Assembly: GCA_041748655.1 (NCBI GenBank)
Contig: JBGTCV010000015.1
Location: 22,722-86,721, forward strand
Direction of reading: 5' to 3'
Length of the DNA stretch: 64,000 bases
Origin: Leptofilum sp041748655
GTDB lineage: Bacteria; Chloroflexota; Anaerolineae; Promineifilales; Promineifilaceae
The position numbers were made by a program, and so were the translations under genes. Below the pieces are notes generated by a model, which saw only the letters and a list, made by a program, of their open reading frames with translations, made no database searches and was not told the origin of the DNA. Shown here in pieces: positions 16,701 to 25,295 of the stretch. Numbering within the stretch: the first letter of the stretch is position 1; each line of letters opens with the position of its first letter.

Positions 16701-19700
16701 TTGATTGGAACGGCCGTTCCGTATCCAATCAGCCTGTAGATGTTGTCTTTTACCGGCGCGATTGGATTCCCAGCCGCACCCAGGATTACGGCATTTACTA
16801 CACTCGCTGGGAGCCGGTTGATACCGAAGTGGCTCGCACCAGCGTTACCACCAATGCCCAGGGCCGCGCTGTTGCCAGCTTTACCCCAGACGCAGGGGGC
16901 AGCTACATCGCCGTGGCCACCGTCACCGACCGTGGCGGGCGGCAGCAGTTCAGCAGCACCTCAATTTGGGTGATCGACAGCGGCCGGATTGGCTGGCAAA
17001 TTGATCCGCGTGACAAAACGATGGAGCTCACCCCAGACGCCGCCAGCTATGCGCCCGGCGATACCGCCCGCATCCTGATTCAGTCACCGTTTGCCGAACC
17101 GGTGCAGGCGTGGCTCACCATCGAACGGGGAGAGCTGCTGGAGCAGCGGGTCATCACCATCGACGGCAGCAGCGACTTGCTGGAGATTCCCATCACCGCT
17201 GGGATGGCTCCCAACGCCTTTGTTACCGTGACGGCGATTAAAGGGGTTACCAGCGGCGGTACGCCATACCCAGAGATGCGGCTGGGCATTGCCGAACTGC
17301 CTGTTTCTATTGAGCAGCAAACGCTGAACGTCACCCTGACGCCGCAGCAGGATACGTTTGGACCGGGGGAAACGGCCGTTTACACTCTCACCGTCACCGA
17401 CTACCAGGGCAATCCCGTTCAGGCAGACCTCTCGCTGGCGCTGGTGGACCTGGCCGTACTCACGCTGAAAGAAGACAACGCGCCGAACATCGTGGACGCC
17501 TTCTACGCGGAACAGCCATACCGCAGCCGGTTAGGCTCTGGTCTGGTCTTTTCTGGTGAAGGCTACCCGGTAGAAATTCCCGTGGAGCAGCTGGGATTGG
17601 GCGGTGGTGGTGGCGGGTTTGATGCCGAAACAGCCCTGGCCCGTGCCGCAGGCGACGAAGACGGCGTGCGCCAGGATTTCCCCGATACTGCCTTCTGGCA
17701 GGCCAGCCTGTCCACCGATGCCAATGGCCAGGCCACCGTGGAGATTCCGCTGCCGGGCAACCTGACGACGTGGCGGTTGAGCAGCAAGGCAGTCACGCCA
17801 GAGACGCTGGTGGGCCAAAGCGCGGTGGACATCATCACCACGCTGCCGCTGCTGGTGCGCCCGGTTACGCCCCGCTTCTTCACCGTGGGGGACGTGGTGG
17901 AGTTGGGGGCGATTGTGAATAACAACACGGGGGAGGTGCTGGAAACGGCCGTTACCCTGCAAGCCACCGGCGTCACCCTCAGCGGCCCAGAGACCCAAAC
18001 CGTCACCGTGCCCGCCAACGGGCAGCGGCTGGTGCGCTGGCCCGTTAGCGTGGACAACGTGGCGGGGGTGGATCTCACCTTCCGCGTGGAGGGTGGTGAC
18101 TACAGCGATGCTACCAAACCCACCTTTGGCGCTGGCGGCGATATCCCTGTCTACCGCTACACGGCCGATGACGTGGTGGCTACCGCAGGCCAGCTGGACG
18201 CAGCAGGCAATCGCGTCGAGGCGATTTTGCTGCCTCTCGGTATCGATCCGGCGCAGGGCGAGGTGGCGATTACGCTCAGTCCGTCCCTGGCCGCCGCGCT
18301 GGTAGACAGCATCGCGCTGAACAACGAGTTGGATTACTCCACCCTGTGCGCCTATGCCGTCACCGACCGGCTGCTGCCCAACGCCGCCCTGCTGGGGCTG
18401 GCGCACCGGCTGCCTGCGGCCAATCTAAATGCCAACGCAGTGACCGAATCGGAACAGATTGTCGTTACCAGCGTCACTCAACTGGAAGAGCTGGTGCTGT
18501 CTGACGGCGGCTGGGGCTGGTGCGGCAGCGGCGAAAGCGATCCGTGGCTGACGGGGTATGCCCTGTATGCTCTGGCGCAGACACGGGAGCTGGGCTACCC
18601 GGTGCGGGCCAACATCCTAGAAAATGCGGCCAATTATCTGGTGACGCGGCTGGTGACACCTTCGCCTCAGCTCACGGCGTTCGCGGTGAACCGGCAGGCG
18701 TTTTTCCTGCACGTGCTGGCCATACTGGACGCCGATGTGCTGGTCGATCTGGATCGGCTGATTGAGGAAAATCGCGCCCTGCTGGACCCGTATGCCCGGG
18801 CGCTGGTGGCTTTGGCCTACGCCGACCTGGGCGTAGCGGACAGTCGGGTAGAAACGCTGCTGAACGATCTGAATGACAGCGCCGTGGTGAGCGCCACTGG
18901 CAGCCATTGGCAAGATGCCAGCCGTGACTTCCGCAACCTGAACAGCGACGTGCGTGGCACGGCCATCGTGCTGCACGCGCTGGCGGAGCTGGACCCGCAA
19001 AACCCGCTGCTGCCGGGTGCGGTACGCTGGCTCATGAGCGCCCGCACGGCAAGCGCACACGGTGCGCCGCTCTGGTCCACCTCGCACGAATCCGCCTGGA
19101 CGATCTTCTCGCTGACGGAGTGGATGGTGGCTTCGGGCGAGCTGGACGCCAACTATGATTACAGCCTGGAAGTGAATTTGCAGCCGGTGACGGACGGCCG
19201 TTTCACCACCAGCACAATCACCAACAGCCGCAACTTTTCCCTGCCCGTTGGCGATTTGCTGCGGGAAGAAGCCAACTTCTTCAACTTTGGGCGTGGGGCG
19301 GGAGACGGCCGTTTCTACTACACCATGCACCTGGCAAGCAGCATCGACATGAACTTTGTCCAGCCAGCCAATCGCGGCATCTCCGTGGAGCGCGTCTATT
19401 ACGATGCGGCGTGCGACCCAGAGACCGAAACCTGCCAGCCGATCATCGAGATTGAAGCGGGTGAGCGGGTGCGGGTGGTGCTCACCATCATCGCCGAAAA
19501 CGACCTGGTCTACGCCAGGGTCGAAGATCCGATTCCGGCCGGAACCGAAGCCATCGATCCAGGCCTGGCCATCAATTCGCCCACGAAGGGCGGTGAGGTG
19601 ACGCGGGTGGAGGAAGAATATCGCACCGGCTACTGGGGCTGGTGGTATTTTAACCAGATCGAATACCGGGACGCGCAGGTAGTGTTCATGGCCAACTTCT

Positions 19701-19846
19701 TGCCCGCAGGTACCTACCAGTACAGCTACTATCTGCAAGCCTCGATTCCCGGCGAGTACCAGGTGCGCCCCACCTTTGCCCGCCAGACATTCTTTCCGGA
19801 GGTAAACGGCCGTTCTGCGGGTCTGGTCTTCACCATTGTTCCGTAA
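13748..19846 (+). CDS. Alpha-2-macroglobulin family lipoprotein
   Basis: A 2032-residue envelope protein. The signal peptide ends in lipobox IVVAC (Cys20), followed by a Pro/Thr-rich linker. About four SbsA/Big_5-type Ig domains span roughly 70-480 (repeated FDQPM, FNMPM, FASPM cores). The macroglobulin core begins near 710 with YIYTDRPIYRPGDIVSFKG. The conserved A2M block FWQASLSTDANGQATVEIPLPG lies near 1315, followed by the alpha-helical thioester-type domain. Bacterial A2Ms trap foreign proteases. The position of the thioester CLEQ here reads LCAYA (Cys1534), so the Gln partner is absent and covalent trapping is doubtful. ATG 13748 is chosen because the signal peptide begins there; an in-frame start at 13724 adds eight residues. 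No pbpC neighbour is present. Confidence 0.9.
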   Translation: MRKNRLISIFVILLLIVVACREEEPLPTAVPPIALPTATATQTPIATDSGTEAAVATPAPIQINFEDIDWPPQVLYSSPAPGENVLLNGAITIRFDQPMNQRSVENAFIITPAEGGQRVNGSFSWPRPDTVVFTPQTDYQRRQLYRVAIDETAASLNGFTLDVPIELLLQTVGALEVSQIIPSDGSADVQTDGAITVLFNRPVVPLVSSGQQADLPQPLRIEPAVSGRGEWTSTSIYRFVPDEPLAGATTYRIVIVEGLTDVVGVAMEAAFTTQFSTLSPDIVTIQPDSNADLVPTAPITVTFNMPMDRTTTETAISLSGGDAPANFTFDWLENDRVVQLNPQEPLALDTTYQLQINNSARAANGEASLDGSETVTYQTVPFPGIVRTSPAAGSVPERFQRGVTIQFASPMNWETVEDRIRIDPEPERINTYINEFSNEISLDFNLELNTVYTIIVPGSVADPYGNTLGEPYTFRFTTPGREPIASLALPPRLSQFSTSFSTNVAVIHVNVNRLDLALYQLGLPLNLLNRPYDVFDYRPAAAPLRTWSLPQSTPRDEVNTLTVPLAGEGGGALAPGVYLLTVDSPQTNEEVRYWQNQRTILVVADSNIVVKEMFGAVHVWVTNLQSGQPAPGQNLTLYSEQGVSLGTAVSDSSGFAQFPYNPTNNYLEGVTVVSGQPGQAGFGIGSSIWDEGIMLWEFDIPASGGAEIETIAYIYTDRPIYRPGDIVSFKGIVRDTNYGRYTQPSLTNLDLRLASNNFFGGETFERTLPVEVGPDGSFNGEYQLPQDVSLGSYQFFVQSSSVEAYRQFTVAEYRAPEFLVNLLPEQPEQLRGQTVTVELSADYFFGGPATDLPVEWTVYEQAYQPTPLSGPFGSFGDAGGLLYRDPGLFGGFGGGTGFGSYLLGGSGRTDENGRLLITLPANLLQDAEEGSRLITIEANVLDLSEFAVTSRARVVLHAAETYVGIQPDDFIGRAGTESTVNLQTIDWNGRSVSNQPVDVVFYRRDWIPSRTQDYGIYYTRWEPVDTEVARTSVTTNAQGRAVASFTPDAGGSYIAVATVTDRGGRQQFSSTSIWVIDSGRIGWQIDPRDKTMELTPDAASYAPGDTARILIQSPFAEPVQAWLTIERGELLEQRVITIDGSSDLLEIPITAGMAPNAFVTVTAIKGVTSGGTPYPEMRLGIAELPVSIEQQTLNVTLTPQQDTFGPGETAVYTLTVTDYQGNPVQADLSLALVDLAVLTLKEDNAPNIVDAFYAEQPYRSRLGSGLVFSGEGYPVEIPVEQLGLGGGGGGFDAETALARAAGDEDGVRQDFPDTAFWQASLSTDANGQATVEIPLPGNLTTWRLSSKAVTPETLVGQSAVDIITTLPLLVRPVTPRFFTVGDVVELGAIVNNNTGEVLETAVTLQATGVTLSGPETQTVTVPANGQRLVRWPVSVDNVAGVDLTFRVEGGDYSDATKPTFGAGGDIPVYRYTADDVVATAGQLDAAGNRVEAILLPLGIDPAQGEVAITLSPSLAAALVDSIALNNELDYSTLCAYAVTDRLLPNAALLGLAHRLPAANLNANAVTESEQIVVTSVTQLEELVLSDGGWGWCGSGESDPWLTGYALYALAQTRELGYPVRANILENAANYLVTRLVTPSPQLTAFAVNRQAFFLHVLAILDADVLVDLDRLIEENRALLDPYARALVALAYADLGVADSRVETLLNDLNDSAVVSATGSHWQDASRDFRNLNSDVRGTAIVLHALAELDPQNPLLPGAVRWLMSARTASAHGAPLWSTSHESAWTIFSLTEWMVASGELDANYDYSLEVNLQPVTDGRFTTSTITNSRNFSLPVGDLLREEANFFNFGRGAGDGRFYYTMHLASSIDMNFVQPANRGISVERVYYDAACDPETETCQPIIEIEAGERVRVVLTIIAENDLVYARVEDPIPAGTEAIDPGLAINSPTKGGEVTRVEEEYRTGYWGWWYFNQIEYRDAQVVFMANFLPAGTYQYSYYLQASIPGEYQVRPTFARQTFFPEVNGRSAGLVFTIVP

Positions 19847-19915
19847 CCAGTAATCGGTGGTCGGTAATCAGTAATCGGTTTACCGTTCGCCGATCACCGA
19901 TTACCGATCACCGAC
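19847..19915. repeat. TAATCGGTGGTCGG palindromic repeat after the A2M gene
   Basis: AGTAATCGGTGGTCGGTAATC runs into the mirrored text CGATCACCGATTACCGATCACCGACC. It is related to the repeats at 3625-3700 and 12835-12900. It starts right after the stop codon and may form a terminator-like hairpin. Confidence 0.5.
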
Positions 19916-20082
19916 CCCTGACCACAGTGTAAACTTCTTAACAACCGCATATTTTTTCACGTCGCCTTAACTACCTATTGCGCTGGATTGATTAATATAA
20001 CAGGCAGCAGAATTTTCGTTAGAACTGAGTAGTAGGATGAAACGAGTAGTGTAACGGCCGTATCGTTAGCAGGGTGGCGTGA

Positions 20083-21507
20083 ATGGAAGCATACACAGAA
20101 GGTGTTTTAACAATTGATGAACAACAGATTCATTATGTAGAGGCTGGCAAAAAAGGGCGGCAAATCGCCTTATTGATTCACGGTTGGTCCAGCTCCTGGT
20201 ACGCCACCTCGCCGCTTTTGGGCCAGCTGGCCCAGCGGTTCCACTGCATTGCTATCGATTTGCCCGGCTATGGGCAATCCCCCCCCTTAGAAGAAACCAC
20301 CACCATTCCTAAATATGTTGAGCTGCTGGCCAAACTCATTGGCAAAATGAGCGATGGCCCGGTGGTGCTGGTAGGGCACTCCATGGGCGGTATGATCAGC
20401 CTGACGCTGGCCTTGACCCACCCCATTTTGGTAGAACGGATGGTGCTGTTGAGTCCCACGATAAGCGGCCGTTTATCCACCGCCATCAACCTGTTCATCA
20501 GCCCCATCACCATGCTAGAGCGGTTTGGCCTGGGCAGCCTGGTGGTTACGGCTACTGAACGCGCCTTTGTCGGCCTCACCGACCGGCTGATGCGCCCGGT
20601 CTCTTTTGCTGAGCGCACCGGCATTACGAAGGCGGATTACGAGCGGCTGCGCCTGGATGCCCGGCGACCTGGGCAGGGACGGGTGCGGGCCGAGTGTTTT
20701 CGGGCGATGCTGGAGAATGATTTAAGCGGCCGTTTAGCTGCTATCGAAACCCCCTCATTGGTGATTTGGGGCGCGGAAGACAACACCGTGCCGCTGCGGG
20801 ATGCCGGGGTAGTAGCCGATGAGTGGGCTGCTGCCGATTTGCGCATCTTGCCCAAGGCTGGCCATTGGCCCCAGTTTGAATCGCCAGATGTGACCCACCG
20901 CCTGGTGGCCTCTTTTCTAGGCCTGCCGCTGCACAGCAGCGCCCTTTTTAAGCCCGTTGACGAAGTCGAACTGGCCCAAATTAATGAAATTGCCCAATTC
21001 TTGATTAACTCAGACGTGGGCAACGATTTGACCTTACCTCAGCGTACCCGTCTGGCAGCCCAATGCCAGGTGCGCGTTTTTGATCCAGGCGAAGTTATTG
21101 CAGAAGCAACCGAGACGAGCGATGAGTTGTTCATTATTCAAAAAGGGTATGTGGAAGTTTGGAAAGACCCAGACAACAGTTCTGATACCCACAACCATGA
21201 CAAGATTGAGCATGTGGCCAATTTGCGTGCCGGGCAAATTACCGGCGAATTGGCGATGCTGGACCGGGGCGGGCGCAGCGCCGACCTGATTGCGGGTGGC
21301 GAGGGAGCTACGCTGCTGGTGTTGAGTCGCCAGAGGCTGCTGGCCTTAGTGGAAGATGATTCAGAGCTGGGTGCGCGGTTCTTGTGGAATATGTCTACGG
21401 CGATGTCTACCCGGGTGCGTTTTGTGCTGTGGCAGCTAAACCAGGAACGGCGTCAGGGAGTTGCAGAGCAGGAAGAGGCCTTTGGACGGCTGCCTGCCCG
21501 AAGTTAG
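20083..21507 (+). CDS. Alpha/beta hydrolase fused to a cyclic-nucleotide-binding domain
   Basis: A 474-residue two-domain protein. Residues 1-285 are an alpha/beta hydrolase: LLIHGWSSSWY oxyanion region, nucleophile elbow GHSMGG (Ser100), acid Asp in WGAEDNTVPL, and catalytic His in AGHWPQFESP. Residues about 300-450 are a CAP/cNMP-type beta-roll (VFDPGEVIAEATETSDELFIIQKGYVEVWKD; LRAGQITGELAMLDRGGRSADL). No DNA-binding helix-turn-helix follows. The layout suggests an esterase or lipase gated by a small ligand such as a cyclic nucleotide, but ligand binding is not shown by sequence. ATG 20083 has only a weak ribosome-binding site. Confidence 0.88.
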   Translation: MEAYTEGVLTIDEQQIHYVEAGKKGRQIALLIHGWSSSWYATSPLLGQLAQRFHCIAIDLPGYGQSPPLEETTTIPKYVELLAKLIGKMSDGPVVLVGHSMGGMISLTLALTHPILVERMVLLSPTISGRLSTAINLFISPITMLERFGLGSLVVTATERAFVGLTDRLMRPVSFAERTGITKADYERLRLDARRPGQGRVRAECFRAMLENDLSGRLAAIETPSLVIWGAEDNTVPLRDAGVVADEWAAADLRILPKAGHWPQFESPDVTHRLVASFLGLPLHSSALFKPVDEVELAQINEIAQFLINSDVGNDLTLPQRTRLAAQCQVRVFDPGEVIAEATETSDELFIIQKGYVEVWKDPDNSSDTHNHDKIEHVANLRAGQITGELAMLDRGGRSADLIAGGEGATLLVLSRQRLLALVEDDSELGARFLWNMSTAMSTRVRFVLWQLNQERRQGVAEQEEAFGRLPARS

Positions 21508-21734
21508 ACAACTATTTTGCCGATTTTTTGGGACGCTGACCTTGAACGGGTTGGCGTTTTTGTTTTTTTGGTGGGATAGACGGCCGTTTCTCCGTCTCAC
21601 CCCTTCCTTACCTGAATATCACCCCATATCTATGACATTTGCCACACGAAATTTAACGCCAAAATTATTAAACTGTACCCATAGAGCTTATCATTAACAA
21701 CCCTATTTCCCGCGCCAAATTCAGGAGAGACGCC

Positions 21735-22154
21735 ATGTTAACCACAAATGATTTAATGACTATCGATCCCGAAACCGTTACCCAGGATGCACCACTGCGT
21801 GAAGTGGTGGCCATTATGAACCGCGCCAATATTCGCCAGGTTTTGGTGGTTGATGGCCTGAAGTTGGTAGGAATTGTGACTGACCGGGATGTGCGTCTTG
21901 CCGTTAATTCCCCATTAACTACCATAGAACCATTGGAAAAGCTGGAATTATTGAACGGCTACCGGGCAAAGGATTGTATGACGCCAAACCCACGCAGCGT
22001 TGCCCCAGAAACGCCTATTCATAGCGTAGCCGAACTTCTGAGCGTGTACAAATTTGGGGCACTTCCTGTGGTTAAAAATGATGAGCTGGTCGGTATTATC
22101 ACCGTGACAGATTTGCTGAACCAGATGGCGCTTTTACCAGAACCAAAATCGTAA
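21735..22154 (+). CDS. Tandem CBS domain protein
   Basis: A 139-residue protein made of two CBS motifs. The first is around residues 1-60 (LMTIDPETVTQDAPLREVVAIM, then GIVTDRDVRLAV) and the second around 75-135 (CMTPNPRSVAPETPIHSVAELL, then GIITVTDLL). Such Bateman modules bind adenosine nucleotides and act as energy sensors. There is no attached effector domain. ATG 21735 follows an AGGAGA site. A terminator-like hairpin follows at 22190-22220. Confidence 0.93.
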   Translation: MLTTNDLMTIDPETVTQDAPLREVVAIMNRANIRQVLVVDGLKLVGIVTDRDVRLAVNSPLTTIEPLEKLELLNGYRAKDCMTPNPRSVAPETPIHSVAELLSVYKFGALPVVKNDELVGIITVTDLLNQMALLPEPKS

Positions 22155-22189
22155 AATTTCTCCTGTTTGAGATGTTTGCTTGAGTGAAG

Positions 22190-22220
22190 ACACCAGTGCG
22201 CAACCACGCCTGGTGTTTTC
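22190..22220 (+). terminator. Rho-independent terminator after the CBS gene
   Basis: ACACCAG-GCG and CGC-CTGGTGT form a stem with one bulged base, followed by TTTTCTTTT. It lies about 35 bases after the stop codon. Confidence 0.65.
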
Positions 22221-22307
22221 TTTTGCCAGGCGTTTTCGCTTGTGAGCGTTTGCTTAGTGGGCAGGTGAAGAGGCTGATTATTCACGGTTAATCTTTACAA
22301 TGGGGCT

Positions 22308-23399
22308 ATGTTCAAAATGAATCTCTTTAACGCTGGTGCGAAATCTACTGCTAAAGATCCACGCGCTTTTATACTTCCCCTGGTTGAACCGGTTACGGTA
22401 GCTCGCTCTGACGATAATTTTCTTCATTTGCAGTGGCAGGAGCCTGCCGCACGCACGGTGATTCATGTGGGCACAAGCCCTGAAAATTTGGACCAGATGG
22501 CTGCGGTGGTGTCGGTTTGTGAAGCGCGAGAGGCGATGGTGGCGGGGTTGAATACGGCCGTTCGTCACTACTTCCGCCTGAAATTTCGGGGTGGGGCGTG
22601 GGACGGCCGTTCCCTGCTGGCTGCCGAACGTATTTTGCCCCTGCAAAAAGGGATCAACGTGCGGGACGTGGGCGGCTTTCATACCGCAAATGGACAGATG
22701 GTGCGTTGGGGCAGGCTGTACCGCTCCGGCAGCCTGGCCCGCCTGAGCCAGGACGACCTGGCCTATTTGCAGCGGCTGGGCATTCGCCTGGTTTCCGATT
22801 TCCGCTCGCTGGAAGAACGGGCCAAACAGCCCGACCGTCTGCCCGATCTGCCTGGGTTGGTGGAACGGCCGTTACCTATGGAAAGCACCAATCGCTGGGA
22901 ACGGCTGCGCGGTGCATTTACCATCTTTTTCCGCAAAGGGCAGCTAGACGATTATATGCTCGACAGCTACCGGCGGGTGATGATTGATGGCAACGCCCAC
23001 GTGATTGGCGAAATTTTCCAGCGGCTGGCCGACCCCGCCCAGCTGCCCGCGCTGATCCACTGCACCGCAGGCAAAGACCGCACCGGGTTGGTGGCGGCGA
23101 TGCTGCTGCTAACCCTCGGCGTGCCGGAAGAAACTGTTCTGGCCGACTACACCATGAGCAACCTGTTCTACGACCATTTCCACAAAGGCATCGCCGCCGA
23201 TATTAAGCAGGTGGCCCCCTGGGGCATTTCTGTCGATGACTTGCAAGATTTGCTGCTGGTGAAGGTGAAAACGCTGCGGGGAGCATTGGCCCATATTCAG
23301 CAATGTTATGGCTCGCTGGAAAACTACCTGCGTGACCAGGCGGGCGTTTCCGACGAAACGATAGCCCAGCTGCGGCAAAATTGGCTTGTTGAGGTGTAG
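22308..23399 (+). CDS. Tyrosine-protein phosphatase (Y_phosphatase3 type) with N-terminal Fn3-like extension
   Basis: A 363-residue protein. Residues about 110-360 form a dual-specificity/tyrosine phosphatase: GINVRDVGGFHTANGQMVRWGRLYRS at its start and the P-loop HCTAGKDRTG with Cys252. The general-acid and lipid-phosphatase-like context resembles the MptpB/SacM group. The first 105 residues (FLHLQWQEPAARTVIHVGTS, then NTAVRHYFRLKF) look like a fibronectin-III-type domain. The substrate could be phosphotyrosine or phosphoinositide. There is no signal peptide, so it is probably cytoplasmic. ATG 22308 lacks a good ribosome-binding site, and a TACAAT box only seven bases upstream could indicate a leaderless mRNA. 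Confidence 0.88.
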   Translation: MFKMNLFNAGAKSTAKDPRAFILPLVEPVTVARSDDNFLHLQWQEPAARTVIHVGTSPENLDQMAAVVSVCEAREAMVAGLNTAVRHYFRLKFRGGAWDGRSLLAAERILPLQKGINVRDVGGFHTANGQMVRWGRLYRSGSLARLSQDDLAYLQRLGIRLVSDFRSLEERAKQPDRLPDLPGLVERPLPMESTNRWERLRGAFTIFFRKGQLDDYMLDSYRRVMIDGNAHVIGEIFQRLADPAQLPALIHCTAGKDRTGLVAAMLLLTLGVPEETVLADYTMSNLFYDHFHKGIAADIKQVAPWGISVDDLQDLLLVKVKTLRGALAHIQQCYGSLENYLRDQAGVSDETIAQLRQNWLVEV

Positions 23400-23624
23400 T
23401 TGGGTAATTAGGTAATGGGGTAATTAGTCCGTTGCCAACGAAATTCTTGTACAGTGAGCAAGAAAATAATCAAAGATTTCGCAGATTACGCAGATACAAA
23501 AATCCGTTAAATCTGCGCAATCTGTTGATAAAAATCTTTGTTGGTTCTGGCTTGTCCAGGTTAAGTAATTAACCATCCAATTACTCAATTACCCAATTAC
23601 CCAATTACCCAATAAAATCCCCCC
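23400..23624. repeat. GTAATTAG / CAATTACCC and CGCAGATT repeats
   Basis: GGGTAATTAGGTAATGGGGTAATTAG is mirrored by CCAATTACTCAATTACCC repeats just before the next gene. Inside lies a GATTTCGCAGATTACGCAGAT palindrome with AATCTGCGCAATCTG. The stretch is nested palindromic repeats with no coding content. Confidence 0.5.
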
Positions 23625-25034
23625 ATGTTCAAAATAACCCTCATCTCCACCTACGATTTAGGCCACCAGCCGTTTGGCCTGGCCTCGCCAGCGGCCTGGC
23701 TGCAGGCGGCTGGGGCGGAAGTGACCTGTGTGGATCTGTCGCTGCGGCCGTTCCAACCCCAAGCCGTACAGCACGCCAGCCTCGTTGCCTTTTACCTGCC
23801 CATGCACACCGCCACCCGGCTGGCGGTAGGGCTGATCCAGCGGGTACAGCGGGTTAATCCAGACGCGCACCTGTGCGCCTATGGCCTGTACGCCCCGGTT
23901 AACGAGGTGTATTTGCGGCAGCTGGGTGTGCAAACCATTTTGGGTGGGGAATTTGAGCAAGGTTTGGTCGATTTGATGGCGGCGCTGCGTGATGGTCTGC
24001 CGCTGCCCAGCCTGCCCTCGGTTTCACTGGCGCGGCAGCAGTTTAAACGGCCGTCTCGCGCCACCCTCCCGCCGCTGACCGAATACGCCTACCTGGATAC
24101 CCCCGCCGGGCGGCGCACCGTGGGCTACACGGAAGCGACGCGGGGCTGCAAACATTTGTGCCGCCACTGCCCGATTGTGCCGGTGTATAACGGCCGTTTC
24201 CGCATCGTGCAGCCAGAGGTGGTGCTGGCCGATATTCGCCAGCAGGCGGCCGCCGGGGCGCAGCACATCACCTTTGGCGACCCCGACTTTTTGAACGGCC
24301 CCGGCCACGCCCTGCCACTGGTGCAGGCGCTCCACGCCGAATTTCCTGATCTCACCTATGACGTCACTATCAAGATTGAGCATCTGAAAAAGCATGATGC
24401 GGCGCTGCCCATTTTGCGCGACACCGGCTGCCTCTTTGTGGTGAGCGCGGTGGAAGCGGTAACGGCGGAGATTCTCACCTTTTTAGACAAGGGGCACACG
24501 CGCGACGATTTTGTGCAGGTGACCCGGAGGATGCGCCAGGTGGGCCTGCCGCTGACCCCCACTTTTGTCACTTTTACGCCGTGGACCACGCTGCGCGGCT
24601 ATGCTGATTTCCTGGCGCTGATGGCGGAGCTGGATCTGGTCGAGGCGATCAGCCCGATTCAATACGCCATCCGGCTGTTGATTCCGGCAGGCTCCCGGCT
24701 GCTGGAGCTGGATGAGGTGCAGGAGTTGGTGGCTCCGTTTGACCAAACCGCGCTGGTCTATCCCTGGAGCCACCCGGACCCGGCGGTGGACGCCCTGTAC
24801 GAAACGGTGTTCAAGCTGGTAAAGGCAAGCCAAAACGCGGGTGAAACCCGCCAGACGCTGTTCAACCGCATCTGGCAGTCGGTGCTGGCGCTGCTGCCGG
24901 AAGCGGAGCAGGCGGAATGGGCGGCGCGGCTGCCAACCGCCACCCGCGCGGCGCAGGCGGTGCCCACCCTCAGCGAAGCGTGGTACTGATGAGCGGAGCC
25001 ATTTGCGGAGCAGTTTGCTTCCGACCTGGTTTGA
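23625..25034 (+). CDS. CUAEP/CCAEP-tail type radical SAM protein, probable selenoprotein with tandem UGA
   Basis: A cobalamin-binding-like N-terminal half (about 1-140) precedes a radical SAM domain with the 4Fe-4S motif CKHLCRHC (Cys175, Cys179, Cys182). It matches, from memory, the family called CUAEP/CCAEP-tail radical SAM (seleno)protein; HITFGDPDFLNGPGHALPLV is a strongly conserved block. In that family the C-terminus ends near W-Y-C-(Sec or Cys)-A-E-P. Here TGG TAC is followed by TGA TGA GCG GAG CCA (24987-25001), that is WY-UGA-UGA-AEP. The frame then stays open to a TGA at 25032-25034. If both UGAs are read as selenocysteine the protein has 469 residues; conventional termination gives 454 residues ending at 24989. 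A small hairpin follows at 25006-25023. The reaction is unknown. Confidence 0.8.
25006..25023 (+). promoter_or_regulatory. Possible bacterial SECIS-like hairpin after tandem UGA
   Basis: CGGA-GCA and TGC-TCCG with one bulged T form a seven-base-pair stem around a GTT loop. Counting from the second UGA (24990 as +1), the loop is at +24 to +26. This is close to the position of the apical loop in the Escherichia coli fdhF SECIS. The bulge is on the 3' side rather than the 5' side, so the match is suggestive only. Confidence 0.35.
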
Positions 25035-25067
25035 TTGGGTAATCGGTAATCGGTGAACGGTACCGTA

Positions 25068-25129
25068 GGGGCGAGGCGGCGCGGGTCGCCTGCCCAAAAC
25101 GGCCCAACGCTGGCCGCGCCGCCTCGCCC
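25068..25129. repeat. Palindrome GGGCGAGGCGGCGCGG
   Basis: The left arm GGGCGAGGCGGCGCGG pairs with CCGCGCCGCCTCGCCC (25114-25129). It is followed at 25208-25270 by a related palindrome with a different arm. Both lie between the convergent radical SAM and MFS genes. Confidence 0.6.
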
Positions 25130-25207
25130 AAAAGACGGCACAGCACGGCCAAACCCCAACAAATGACCACGATTCGTTTGGGTGATGCTGGGGGTTGTTT
25201 TGCGCGT

Positions 25208-25270
25208 GGGCGAGGCAGATGGAGGGTGTGTTCTGCCGCGATCAGGGGATCGTGGCCATCTGCCTCGCCC
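25208..25270. repeat. Palindrome GGGCGAGGCAGATGG
   Basis: GGGCGAGGCAGATGG (25208-25222) is the exact complement of 25256-25270. It shares the GGGCGAGGC end with the preceding element, as expected for two members of one family of dispersed intergenic repeats. Confidence 0.6.
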
Positions 25271-25295
25271 CTACGGCTGGTTGGTTTGGGAGCGG

